Origin: Acidobacteria bacterium Mor1
GTDB lineage: Bacteria > Acidobacteriota > Polarisedimenticolia > Polarisedimenticolales > Polarisedimenticolaceae
Length of the DNA: 64,000 nucleotides
Assembly (NCBI GenBank): GCA_001664505.1
Contig: CP011806.1
Coordinates: 1,967,443 to 2,031,442 of the forward strand
Reading direction: 5' to 3'
A program made the position numbers and the translations under genes. This document shows positions 34,254-43,226 of this stretch, piece by piece; position 1 is the first letter of the stretch, and each line of letters begins with the position of its first letter. The notes under the pieces were generated by a model. The model worked only from the letters and a program-made list of their open reading frames with translations, had not been told where the DNA came from and made no database searches.

Positions 34254-35759
34254 ATGTTCCCGACGGGTTCGCACAGGACGACCCTGCCCGGAAACGCGAG
34301 CGACGGCGGCGTCACGAAGGCGCGCCGGTTCGTGCAGGCGGCGCTCTGCCTGCTCGCCGCGCTGATCCCGTTCCCGGCGACGGCGCTCAACGTCTGCGAA
34401 GACAACGGCGGAGCCGGTTGGTTCATGCCGGCGACCGCAGACCCGGGCGCCGGACAACCCGGCGAGTTCGTCGTCATCGACATCCCCTTCGCCCTGGGCC
34501 CCAACGCCATCGTCCTCGACATGAACGTCGAGATGGACATCACCTATCCCTGGGTCGGTGACATCCGGGCGAACCTGATCAGCCCCGCCGGCACAAACGT
34601 CGCCCTGTTCGACCGGCCGCGGACCACGGCGGTCAATCACCGGGCGCCCTGGGGCTGTTCCCGGGATCACTACCGGGACGTGGTCATCGACGACGAGTCG
34701 AACGAGGGAACCATCGAAGCGGCTCGCTGCGCCGGCTTCCCCGTCTACAGCGGAGACTACGAGCCCCATGTGCCCGGCACCCTGGCCAACTTCGACGAGG
34801 AGGCGCTCGACGGCACCTGGACGATCCTGATCGAGGACGCGGTGTTCTACGACCAGGGGCGCACCAACTACGGCTGCCTCGATCTGGTCTACGCCAACCT
34901 GCGCTTCGATCAGTGGGTCAGCACCGACCCGGCATGCGGCGACCAGCTGGAAAACCTGGCCGTACCCAGCGGCACCGACGTCTACTACTGCTACGAGGTC
35001 GAGAACACCGGCGAGCGGCAGTTCGAGATTGCGGCTGGCGGCACCGGCGACGACCTGGGCCACGATCTGACCGGCCTGGAAACGACCTATGCGCCGGGCG
35101 CGGTGGAGACGGTGATCGTGGGACCCTTGACCGCCGGCGTCGACCTGCCCCAGGGCACCACGACCCAGAACGCGACGGTCACCGCCGAGGGAGACGACGC
35201 CGACTTCCCTTCGACGATCACCATCAGCGACACACAGACCACCGTGCTCGATGTCACCGTGTCGCCGGAAACCACCATCGTCCTCGCCGTGAGCGTGGTC
35301 TCGGATCCGATCAACGGCACGTTGAACCCGGTCTCGATGCCCGGCGCGATCCTGCGCTACACCATCACCGTCGAGAACATCGGGCTCGGGGCGTCGAACC
35401 CGGACACGGTGGTGATCTCCGACTTCCTGCCGCCGGAGACCCGGCTGGTGCTGCAAAACCCGCTGGCCCCGGTCACCATGAGCCCCGGGGCGGAGCCCAG
35501 CGGCCTGAGCCTGGTCGCCACCGACGTGGGCAACGATCTGTCTCCTCTCTCTTCGGGGGGCAACCAGGTCAATCTATCCAACGACGGCGGCTCGACCTTC
35601 CTCGCGCCGGGAGGCATCTCCACCGACGGCAGCGACGTCGACGCCACGGTGCCGGCGATCGACTTCATCCAGGTGCGGCTGAGCGGCACGATGAGCGCCG
35701 ACGACGGCGCGGCGCCCTACCCCGGATTCGTGCTGACCTTCGACGTTCGGGTGGAGTAG
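34254..35759 (+). CDS. secreted protein with P/Homo-B domain and DUF11-like repeats
   Basis: A 501-residue protein with a signal peptide (ALCLLAALIPFPATA; N-terminal 20 residues before it are basic and Ser/Thr-rich). Residues about 65-225 match the proprotein convertase P domain (VEMDITYPWVGDIRANLISPAGT, DGTWTILIEDAVFYDQG), a calcium-dependent beta barrel that normally follows subtilase domains. No protease domain is present. Residues about 230-500 carry DUF11-type beta sandwich repeats (ILRYTITVENIGLG). It is probably a surface or extracellular structural protein. Confidence 0.8.
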   Translation: MFPTGSHRTTLPGNASDGGVTKARRFVQAALCLLAALIPFPATALNVCEDNGGAGWFMPATADPGAGQPGEFVVIDIPFALGPNAIVLDMNVEMDITYPWVGDIRANLISPAGTNVALFDRPRTTAVNHRAPWGCSRDHYRDVVIDDESNEGTIEAARCAGFPVYSGDYEPHVPGTLANFDEEALDGTWTILIEDAVFYDQGRTNYGCLDLVYANLRFDQWVSTDPACGDQLENLAVPSGTDVYYCYEVENTGERQFEIAAGGTGDDLGHDLTGLETTYAPGAVETVIVGPLTAGVDLPQGTTTQNATVTAEGDDADFPSTITISDTQTTVLDVTVSPETTIVLAVSVVSDPINGTLNPVSMPGAILRYTITVENIGLGASNPDTVVISDFLPPETRLVLQNPLAPVTMSPGAEPSGLSLVATDVGNDLSPLSSGGNQVNLSNDGGSTFLAPGGISTDGSDVDATVPAIDFIQVRLSGTMSADDGAAPYPGFVLTFDVRVE

Positions 35760-35782
35760 CCGGCACTCCACGTTCCGCGGGT

Positions 35783-37051
35783 TCAGTCGATCGCGCGCCC
35801 CGCGTAAAGTTCTCCCAGTCCGCAGTGTTCGATGATCTGGTCGCGGTAGACCTTGACCCATGTAGCGACCTTGGGCTTGGGGATATCGAAGAACCAGATA
35901 TCGAGGGTCTGGCCCAGATCGAGCAAGAACACGTCGTCATGGCTGCGCCGCAGGCGGCGAATGAACCAGCAGGCCAGCGATCCGCCGCACTGGAACAGCA
36001 CCACCGGCTTGCGGCTCGAGGACGCCCGGGCCCGGTCCAGGGCGATGCGGGCCGCGGCCAGCACCTCTCCACGCATCAGCTGGGTGTTCGCCGGAGGGAT
36101 CGACAGATGTCGGAAGTGCGGAAGCTGCCAACGCCGGCCGAGCAGGCCGAGGCGTTCGGGACCGATCAGCACCACCGGATGTTCACGGCACAGTTCGGGC
36201 AACCGGCCGAGCGCTCCGCTGATGGCCCAGCGTTTCCAGAGGGTCGCGTCGTAGAGCGTGCGCTCCGCGGTGAAGTAGCGGGTGAAGCGGGCGAAGCGTT
36301 CGAGGTTGGCCTCCCCCGGCGGGTCGCAGGGAAAGACCGACCCGTCGGCGGTAGGGAACCCCTTGAACGCCACCGCCTCCAGCAGGCCGGGATCGTCGTT
36401 GCCCGATTCGAGGTCCGCCTGGAGTTCCCGCAGGAAGCCGTCGACGAAGGAGCCGGACCAGTTCCAGCGTTCGAAGCAGAGCCGGGTGGCCAGCGCCCGG
36501 AGCTGCTCGCCGCCGGCGAAGGTCAGGCGCGGGTCGGCGCTCATGCGTTCGGCGGTTGCCGTAATCGCCTCGATCGAATCCCATACACCGTGGACCACCC
36601 GGGCGAAGGCGAAGGGTTCATCGGCCTCGATGCGGTCGAGCAGGAAGCCGGGCTCGGGGTGGCGGAAACGGTAGACCTCGCCTCGATGCTCGTAGCGCAA
36701 CTCGCCGGCAGAGGAGAACCCCCGCGCCACCTCGTCGCTGACGGCGAGCTCCTCAACCCGATGGGCATGCCGCGCCCGGAACGGAACGTCGATCTCCGGG
36801 AACAAAGCCGTCAGTCGCACCCCCTCGGTCGGCTCGCCCCGGTGGGCGACGAAGTGCTCCCAGGGCTTGTCGCCCGCCTCGGGACGGGCCATCCGGTAGA
36901 GCAGCGGATCGAATCGGGGGTTGGGCATGTTCCCCATCCCCTCGCCGGTTTCCCGGTAGTGAGCGCGGGGATCCACCGACTCGGGAGCGTCGGCCAGGTA
37001 ACGGCTGCGATAGAACGCCTCGTCGAAGACGTAGGGGTCGGACGCACTCAT
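35783..37051 (-). CDS. conserved protein of unknown function, possibly glycan-related
   Basis: A 422-residue protein without signal peptide, starting at ATG 37051. The N-terminus (DPYVFDEAFYRSRYLA, then AHYRETGEGMGNMPNPRFDPLLY) resembles the short module found ahead of some glycosyltransferases and polysaccharide proteins. The C-terminal 120 residues have a Rossmann-like core (PVVLIGPERLGLLG, ARKPVVLFQCGGSLACWFIRRL, DVFLLDLGQTLDIWF). A glycosyltransferase of GT-D type is a guess only. The gene is convergent with the P-domain gene. Confidence 0.55.
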   Translation of the reverse strand: MSASDPYVFDEAFYRSRYLADAPESVDPRAHYRETGEGMGNMPNPRFDPLLYRMARPEAGDKPWEHFVAHRGEPTEGVRLTALFPEIDVPFRARHAHRVEELAVSDEVARGFSSAGELRYEHRGEVYRFRHPEPGFLLDRIEADEPFAFARVVHGVWDSIEAITATAERMSADPRLTFAGGEQLRALATRLCFERWNWSGSFVDGFLRELQADLESGNDDPGLLEAVAFKGFPTADGSVFPCDPPGEANLERFARFTRYFTAERTLYDATLWKRWAISGALGRLPELCREHPVVLIGPERLGLLGRRWQLPHFRHLSIPPANTQLMRGEVLAAARIALDRARASSSRKPVVLFQCGGSLACWFIRRLRRSHDDVFLLDLGQTLDIWFFDIPKPKVATWVKVYRDQIIEHCGLGELYAGRAID

Positions 37052-37174
37052 CGGCGGCACTATATCCGATCGCCGGAGCGGCGCGGTCCGCAGCAACAGG
37101 TGACAGGCACCCGGTTTTCGCGGTAGCTTTGAAGCGCCTGCCGCCGTCGGCGGCCTCCGTGAATGGGGTATGAC

Positions 37175-37912
37175 ATGCGTAAGACGACCCTCGCCCTGAG
37201 CCTGATCGGCCTGGCCCTGACCGCCCTCGCCTCGCTGCCCTGCCTGGCCGCCGAGGGTTTCATGACCGACCGCAAGGCGGCATTCAAACAGGCGACCCAG
37301 GACGACCGGCCGCTGCTGATCGACTTCCAGACCACCTGGTGCGTGGCTTGCCGCACGATGGAAAAGACAACCTGGGTCGACACCGATGTCGTCGCGGCGA
37401 TGGGCGCCTACGTGCCGCTGATGGTCGACGGCGAACGGGATCACAACCTGGTCGCGCGCTACCGGGTCGAGGCCTACCCCACCATCGTGATCGCAACCCC
37501 CGACGGCGCGCCGATCCTGACCCTGGTCGGACTGCAAACCGCCGAACAGATGAAAGCCCATCTCGCCGCCGTCACCGCGCGCCTCGACGATCTGGCCGCA
37601 TGGGCCAGCGCCGCCAGCTCGCGCAAGCCTGAACCGGTGGCGCTGCTCGGCCTGGCGGATTTCGCGCTCTCCCGTGACTCCGGCGGCGAGGCGGAGCGGA
37701 TGTTCCGCGACGTGCTCCGGCGCAAGAAGGGGCTCGACCCCGGGATGCGCCGGGACGCCCAGCTCGGCCTCGCCCGGGCGTTGATCGAACTTGACGAGTG
37801 CAAGGACGCCGGCAAGTTGCTCGATGAGATCGACTCCCGGGATTCCGGCGACGACTCCTTCGCCGGCCGGCTGGAGCAGGCCCGGGTGTCCCTCGGCAGC
37901 TGCGAGTCCTGA
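37175..37912 (+). CDS. exported thioredoxin-like protein with helical repeat tail
   Basis: A 245-residue protein starting at ATG 37175 (TGGGGT 6 nt upstream), with a signal peptide (LSLIGLALTALASLPCLAA). Residues about 30-130 form a thioredoxin fold; the active site is CVAC in LIDFQTTWCVACRTM, and the cis-Pro lies in AYPTIVI. The C-terminal 90 residues are TPR-like helices. It is probably a periplasmic disulfide reductant of the thioredoxin_7/DsbD-C type, with the propeller-redoxin protein 250 bp downstream as a possible partner. Confidence 0.82.
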   Translation: MRKTTLALSLIGLALTALASLPCLAAEGFMTDRKAAFKQATQDDRPLLIDFQTTWCVACRTMEKTTWVDTDVVAAMGAYVPLMVDGERDHNLVARYRVEAYPTIVIATPDGAPILTLVGLQTAEQMKAHLAAVTARLDDLAAWASAASSRKPEPVALLGLADFALSRDSGGEAERMFRDVLRRKKGLDPGMRRDAQLGLARALIELDECKDAGKLLDEIDSRDSGDDSFAGRLEQARVSLGSCES

Positions 37913-38168
37913 CCCCGGCCGTCCCGGGCGGGCAACCCCTGCCGATACAGCCCCGATACAAACCGCTTCGACAAACGGGGTACAAAACCCCGACAATCCC
38001 GACACAGCCCCGCCACTCCGTTTTCGCTATGGACTCGCTTCGTCCAATCGCCGTATAAGTGCGGGCATGAACGGCGTTAGCCGCCGCCCGGCGGCCCGGC
38101 GCTGGTCGTAGCAACCGCGGGAGGAGCCAGGGGTAAGGCGATCCCCGCGCTGACAGAGGGGGATAGCG
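37913..38168. promoter_or_regulatory. leader region ahead of the propeller-redoxin gene
   Basis: These 256 bp have no gene. They contain short related copies of CCGATACA/CCGACACA (37940-38010), a 5-bp stem CGGGG/CCCCG, and a 6-bp stem GCCGCC/GGCGGC with loop GCCC (38080-38095). The gene has an AGGGGG ribosome binding site 8 nt before its ATG. I do not recognise a known riboswitch. Confidence 0.35.
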
Positions 38169-40238
38169 ATGGAAAGCCACCTGGCGAGGCGGAGCCTCGT
38201 CTTCTTCGTGTTGGTCTGCGCGCTCGTGACATCGGTATCGGCGCAGGTCCTGCCCTGGTCGGTCAAGATCGAAAAAGTCCTGGACAATACAGCGGAGGCC
38301 GGCGACATCGCGCTGTCGCCGACCGGTGAGATCTGGCTGCTCGAACGCGCGGGTACCCTGCGCGTATTCCGCGACGGTGCGCAGGTCGCCACGCTGGCCG
38401 TGCCGGTCAGCACCACCTGCGAGAGCGGTCTGCTCGACGTCGCCTTCGATCCGAACCACGCGAGCAACGGTCGCGCGGCGATCTCCTACGTCACCGGCGC
38501 CGGACAGGTGCGGGTCGACGAGGTGACTCGCGTGCCCGGCGGCGTGAACCTCGGCGGGATGCTGATCGACCTCGGCACCACCGCCAGCGGATGCCGGCCC
38601 GGCGGCGGTCTCGAGACCAGCGCCGACGGCAAGCTGCTGGTCGCCGTAGGTGATCTCGGTGTCGGCGCCGACGCGCAGGATGACGCCAAGTTCGCCGGCA
38701 AGCTGCTGCGCGCCGAGTTCGACGGCGCGGTGCCGGCAGACAACCCGTCGGGCACCCTGGTCTGGGCCAAGGGCTTCCGCCACGGCGCGGACCTGGCGCA
38801 GAACCCGAACACCGCCCGGGCCAACGGCACGGTCTACATGACCGACCGTGGTTCGAGCACCGTGGCGGCCGATGAGGTAAACGCCCCGGGTGAAGGGGGC
38901 AACTTCGGTTGGGATTCGGTGAGTGGCAGCGGCGGCGGATTCGACGATCCGATCGTCTCCTACAACCCGGTGGTCGGCACCGAGGGTCTCGCCACCATCA
39001 CCAGCGACAAGTTCGGCGACGCCTCTGAAGGTTCGTTGACCTTCGCCTGCCTGGATGTCGACGAGATCCGCCAGGCCACGGTCAGCGGAGCCGAGGGAGA
39101 CGCCCTCAACGACAGCGGCGTGTTCTACAACCCGGCCGGCGACCGTGACGGCACGCCGGATGCCGGCTGCCCCGGTTCGATCCACGCGCTGGACGAAGGT
39201 GGCGACGGCTGGCTGTACGGCGTCAACGACGGGGCGAACCCGGGCGTCTGGCGCATGTACAAGGACACCATGGGTCCCCGCGAAGTGTCCGCCCCCGGTT
39301 CTCCCTTCCGCTTCACCGTCGGCAAGTCCGGCGGCGATCTGGAGTTCGGCTGGGAAGACCTGGGCACGCTGGATGCAGGCTTCCCGGTCCGTAACGGCGG
39401 CCAGCACTCCCAGACCTACACCGTCTGGGAAGGCACGCTGCCCATCGCCAGCTACGACCACACCGCCCTGCTGCGCACCGACGGCAACAGCGCCGGCCTG
39501 CGCCGGCTGACCGCGACCACCACCCCCGGCAGCGGCGACCGCTACTACCTGGTCACCGCCCAGGGTGAGAACGTCGAGGGCTCCGCCGGACGCGCGACCG
39601 ACGGCACCGAGCGCAACCCGATGACCGACTACTGCCAGAACCTCGGCGCCGGTCAGTTCATCGGCGACTGCGCCGACGAGTTCCGCCACGTGGACACGGG
39701 TGAGATCCTCAAGCTCACCGACTACAATCCGCGCTCGCCGACCTACCTGCAAGAGGTCGGCCTCTCGGACTACCGCGGCCGCGTGATCCACATCGACCTC
39801 AGCGCCGACGACTGCTTCTGGTGCAACGTCCAGGCGGACTTCTTCCACGACGTGGATGTCGAGTTCCGCGATCGCGACTTCGTACTGCTGGTGATCTTCA
39901 CCCAGAACATCGGCGGCTTCGCCCATGCCGACATCAACGACTGCATCGCCGATGCCGCGTCCTGGGCCGATGCTCACAACGAAGACTCGCCGATCCTCTG
40001 CGACATTCCGCGGGTGCCCAACCCGCAGAACAACGACGAGCGCCGGGGCGCGGTGACCTACAACTACTGGCACGGTTCCAGCGGGACGCCTCCCGGCGAA
40101 GACTGCGGCGGTACGCCCCAGAACATCTTCGTCGACCAGGCGGGGGTCGTTTACGACTTCCAGTGCGGCGCGTTCCTCAGCTCCACTGCGGTGGACAACA
40201 TCGTGGGTCCCGAGACCAACCCGGAGACCTGCGAGTGA
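38169..40238 (+). CDS. secreted fusion of sugar dehydrogenase-like propeller and redoxin-like domain
   Basis: A 689-residue exported protein (signal peptide ending SVSAQ near residue 26). Residues about 35-330 look like the six-bladed soluble glucose/sorbosone dehydrogenase propeller (SPTGEIWLLERAGTLRVF, GLLDVAFDPNHASNGRAA, VYMTDRG); I cannot confirm its PQQ or metal ligands. Residues about 510-680 form a thioredoxin/AhpC-like domain with a CFWC motif at Cys549-Cys552 in DLSADDCFWCNVQADFF, and further cysteines. The gene ends in GTGA, overlapping the TonB receptor start, so the two products should act together in the envelope. Confidence 0.75.
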   Translation: MESHLARRSLVFFVLVCALVTSVSAQVLPWSVKIEKVLDNTAEAGDIALSPTGEIWLLERAGTLRVFRDGAQVATLAVPVSTTCESGLLDVAFDPNHASNGRAAISYVTGAGQVRVDEVTRVPGGVNLGGMLIDLGTTASGCRPGGGLETSADGKLLVAVGDLGVGADAQDDAKFAGKLLRAEFDGAVPADNPSGTLVWAKGFRHGADLAQNPNTARANGTVYMTDRGSSTVAADEVNAPGEGGNFGWDSVSGSGGGFDDPIVSYNPVVGTEGLATITSDKFGDASEGSLTFACLDVDEIRQATVSGAEGDALNDSGVFYNPAGDRDGTPDAGCPGSIHALDEGGDGWLYGVNDGANPGVWRMYKDTMGPREVSAPGSPFRFTVGKSGGDLEFGWEDLGTLDAGFPVRNGGQHSQTYTVWEGTLPIASYDHTALLRTDGNSAGLRRLTATTTPGSGDRYYLVTAQGENVEGSAGRATDGTERNPMTDYCQNLGAGQFIGDCADEFRHVDTGEILKLTDYNPRSPTYLQEVGLSDYRGRVIHIDLSADDCFWCNVQADFFHDVDVEFRDRDFVLLVIFTQNIGGFAHADINDCIADAASWADAHNEDSPILCDIPRVPNPQNNDERRGAVTYNYWHGSSGTPPGEDCGGTPQNIFVDQAGVVYDFQCGAFLSSTAVDNIVGPETNPETCE

Positions 40239-42361
40239 CCTGTAAGCAGACCCTGCGGCGGCGGCCTTCGGCCGTCGCCGTTTTTCTGTTCCTGGCGGCC
40301 TGTTTGACGCTTCCCGGCTACGCCGGCGAAGAGGCCGACCCGGAAGAGCCGACCTCCTCGGCCCCCGAGGACGCGGTCATCGTCGGCGACGCCTCGCCCA
40401 CGGTGACCAGCGCCCTCCAGGGCAAGGAAGGCGTTCGCATTCAGACCCTTTGCACCCACTGCAACTCGGCCAACATCCAGGTGGGTGGACTCTCCCAGGA
40501 CCTGGTTCCCATGTCCCAGGACGGTTTCCCGGTGATCGGAGGCCTGGCCACGTCGCTGGTGCTGACGGTGCTGCCCGCCGACACCATCGCCGAGGCCGAA
40601 GTGCTCAAGGGCCCGGGCGAGGCCGCGGAGCCCTCTCAGGCCGCCGGGGGCGTGATCGCCCTGACCGGCGCCGACCCGGGCGATCTTCCCTGGCTCGACG
40701 TCAACAGCGGCTCCGGTTCCTTCGACCGCCAGTTCGCCAACCTGCGGTTGGCCGGCGAGCTGACCGAACAGGTCACCGCCTCAGTGACCTTCGGCATGGA
40801 CAAGGCGGACCCGATCGACGACGACAACAACGGCTTCAACGACGTGGGCCGGGTCGACCGGGAGTACTACGACGCGCGTACCACCATCGCGCTGGGCCTG
40901 AACCACACGCTGAACCTGGCGACCGACTACATCGGTGAAGACAACTTCAATGCCCGGGGTGCCTTCGACATCTTCGGCTTCCTGCGAGATGGCGAGGACC
41001 AGTGGACTCGCGAGGACACGCTGCTCGAGCGGCGCTCCCACCGGGCCGGATGGACCTGGAACCAGCGCAACGGCGGGACCCTCGCCGTGCGCGGCCTGAC
41101 CGCCGACCGGGACCAGCGGGTGCTTTCCCAGCTCACCGCGATCCCCGACCTGTTCGGACCGGGCAGCGACCAGCTGTTCGACCGCTTCCAGATCGAGGAA
41201 GAGAACCACTGGGTCGGCGCCAGCTACGACCGCCCGATCGGCTTCGCCTGGCGCATCAGCACCGGGATCGAATCGAGCTATCAGCGGGTCGCGGCCAACT
41301 CGGTCAACATCTTCACGCTGATCGGCGGGGGCACCCCCGATGAAGCGGAGGAGGCCGAGGACAAGGTCGAGCTGCAGTCGGCCTATTTCGACGCCGGCTG
41401 GGCTCCGAGTACCAAGTTCGACATGCTGTTCGGCGTACGCTACGACGATGTCGAACTGAGCCACGACGAGATCAACCTGGGCCGGGTGATTCAGAACAGC
41501 CAGGAAGACTCCCAGGTCTCGCCGCGAGTCACCGTGCGCTGGTTCCCCTCCACCGGCTGGACCCTGCGTTTCCTGGCGGGCCGCACCTTCCGGCCGCCCA
41601 AGCCGATCCTCGCCGAGGTCTGTTGCGGCCAGTCCTACCAGGACAGCAGTTCCGCCCGGCCCGAGACCGCCACGACGGTGGGGCTGGAGACGATCTTCCA
41701 GCCGGATCCGGAATGGCGGGTCAGCGCCTACGTGGCGCGCACCGAGTTCGACGATCACCTGCTGCGCCTGGTGGCCTGGAGCCAGTTGTTCATCCAGACC
41801 TACGCCCTGGCCAACGTCAGCGAGGCTCAGGCGGACACTGCCGAGATCGCCATGCGGTACACCCCGGGCGGGGCCGGCGGCCGGCTGCAGGTCGACACCA
41901 GCATCGGCTGGCTCGACTTCAGCAACACCGGAGCCCGGGACGTGCCCGTCGAGGTCGCGCCTCCGTCGTTCGCCACGACCCAGACGGTCCTGGTGCCGAT
42001 GGACGAGATCCCGTACCGCCCGGAGCGGACCGGCTCGATCGCCGCGACCTACCGCTTCGCCGACAAGTACCTGGTCTCCATCGGCGGCAACTACACCGGC
42101 GAGATGTGGATTCAGCAGTTCAACGCCGACGGCATCAGTCCCAACGGGCTGGAGCCCGAGTTCCGCCGCACCGACGACTTCTGGATCGGCACCCTCTCGG
42201 CGATCATCCCGCTCAACGAGACCGTCGAGTTCCAGATCAACCTGGACAACTTCACCGACGAGCTCCAGGACGACCTGGGCGATCCGACCACCGACTACAA
42301 CTGGGGCCCGCTGGCGGGCCGCACCTGGTCGGCAGGGCTACGCATCCACCTGAACCGCTAG
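40235..42361 (+). CDS. TonB-dependent receptor with CxxC plug
   Basis: A 708-residue outer-membrane receptor starting at GTG 40235 and overlapping the previous stop. It has a signal peptide (FLFLAACLTLPGYAGEE), a plug domain with LCTHCNSANIQVGGLSQD, ending around AEAEVLKGPG, and a 22-strand-type barrel ending HLNR. A CxxCN in the plug marks a clade of receptors seen in Bacteroidetes and relatives, possibly for metal or metal-chelate uptake. Cys622-type loops (ILAEVCCGQSYQ) add two more cysteines. The substrate is unknown. A strong terminator follows. Confidence 0.88.
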   Translation: MTCKQTLRRRPSAVAVFLFLAACLTLPGYAGEEADPEEPTSSAPEDAVIVGDASPTVTSALQGKEGVRIQTLCTHCNSANIQVGGLSQDLVPMSQDGFPVIGGLATSLVLTVLPADTIAEAEVLKGPGEAAEPSQAAGGVIALTGADPGDLPWLDVNSGSGSFDRQFANLRLAGELTEQVTASVTFGMDKADPIDDDNNGFNDVGRVDREYYDARTTIALGLNHTLNLATDYIGEDNFNARGAFDIFGFLRDGEDQWTREDTLLERRSHRAGWTWNQRNGGTLAVRGLTADRDQRVLSQLTAIPDLFGPGSDQLFDRFQIEEENHWVGASYDRPIGFAWRISTGIESSYQRVAANSVNIFTLIGGGTPDEAEEAEDKVELQSAYFDAGWAPSTKFDMLFGVRYDDVELSHDEINLGRVIQNSQEDSQVSPRVTVRWFPSTGWTLRFLAGRTFRPPKPILAEVCCGQSYQDSSSARPETATTVGLETIFQPDPEWRVSAYVARTEFDDHLLRLVAWSQLFIQTYALANVSEAQADTAEIAMRYTPGGAGGRLQVDTSIGWLDFSNTGARDVPVEVAPPSFATTQTVLVPMDEIPYRPERTGSIAATYRFADKYLVSIGGNYTGEMWIQQFNADGISPNGLEPEFRRTDDFWIGTLSAIIPLNETVEFQINLDNFTDELQDDLGDPTTDYNWGPLAGRTWSAGLRIHLNR

Positions 42362-42388
42362 CCCCCGACCCCACGACCGACACTGCCG

Positions 42389-42427
42389 AAGCGCCACTCC
42401 CCCGGAGTGGCGCTTTTCTTTTTGAGC
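42389..42427 (+). terminator. intrinsic terminator after the TonB receptor
   Basis: A perfect 12-bp stem AAGCGCCACTCC/GGAGTGGCGCTT with loop CCC is followed by TTCTTTTTG. It ends the propeller-redoxin/TonB operon 28 bp past the stop. Confidence 0.9.
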
Positions 42428-42678
42428 GTGAAGTTTTTTCTCTTTTTTTTGGCAAATGCCCCAATGAGGTTTTTGAGCACTGTCGGCTCAAGAATTGAAA
42501 CAAGTCGCGGGGGTGTCCGCCGGAAGCTCTGAAACTATTCCGCCACGCGCCCTTCGACTCTTCCGTTTCGCAGACTCGGAAAACGCGCAGAAACCGTTCA
42601 CAAGCAAGGTTTTACGCCTGTTTCGCGCTCCCTATCTTTCGATTTGGGTGGCTACCAAATCGCTAGGGGAGATACGAA
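42428..42678 (+). promoter_or_regulatory. AT-rich region and leader with hairpin before the DUF11 gene
   Basis: This gene-free stretch starts with T-rich tracts (42431-42450), then a 6-bp inverted repeat TTGAGC/GCTCAA (42473-42491). Just before the gene an 8-bp stem CGATTTGG/CCAAATCG (42640-42647 with 42655-42662, loop GTGGCTA) abuts the ribosome binding site AGGGGAG (42665-42671). Placing a stem against the ribosome site suggests translational control. No confident promoter. Confidence 0.5.
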
Positions 42679-43188
42679 ATGAAGGCACGAAGCCTGTCCC
42701 GGCCCATCATGATCGCGGGCCTCGTCTGCGCGATCTCGGCGACCACGATGGTCGCCGCCAATCCGAAGGTCGTGCTCGACGTCGGCGTCGAACGCGAAGA
42801 GGTGCTGGTCGATGACAGCGGCACCTCGGTCGTCGAACGGCGGCCGGTGACCCGGGCCAATCCCGGCGACCTTCTCGTCTACACCGTGACCGCCTCCAAC
42901 TTCGGCGTCTCTCCCGCGGCCAACGCCACGGTCGAGGACCCGATCCCGAACGGCACGGTGCTCGTCCTCGACGGCTTCGGCCAGGGACCGCTTCCGACCG
43001 AGGCCAGCCTCGACGGCGGCGAAACCTGGCAGACCTTCCCGGCGGAGGTCGAGGTCGTGCGCAACGACGGCGTGCGGCAGGTCCTGCCGGCCCCCGCTCC
43101 TTCCTACACGCATCTGCGCTGGGTGCTCGATGGCCAGTTGGCTCCCGGTGATTCCAAAGACGTTTCGTTCAAGGTCCGCGTCAACTGA
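42679..43188 (+). CDS. small exported DUF11-domain protein
   Basis: A 169-residue protein: signal peptide (residues 1-30, GLVCAISATTMVAA), then one DUF11-type beta sandwich with RANPGDLLVYTVTASNFG and ATVEDPIPNGTVLVLDG, ending LAPGDSKDVSFKVRVN. DUF11 modules are building blocks of surface and fimbrial proteins. The gene is 38 bp ahead of a second DUF11 gene and probably in one operon with it. Confidence 0.8.
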   Translation: MKARSLSRPIMIAGLVCAISATTMVAANPKVVLDVGVEREEVLVDDSGTSVVERRPVTRANPGDLLVYTVTASNFGVSPAANATVEDPIPNGTVLVLDGFGQGPLPTEASLDGGETWQTFPAEVEVVRNDGVRQVLPAPAPSYTHLRWVLDGQLAPGDSKDVSFKVRVN

Positions 43189-43226
43189 CGCACTTTCCCT
43201 TTCAAGGTCAATCGAGGGGTTTGCTG

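Noticed and set aside
37163-37174. Start of the thioredoxin gene at ATG 37163
   Set aside because: The first ATG lies within the ribosome binding site TGGGGT used by ATG 37175, which starts the signal peptide directly.
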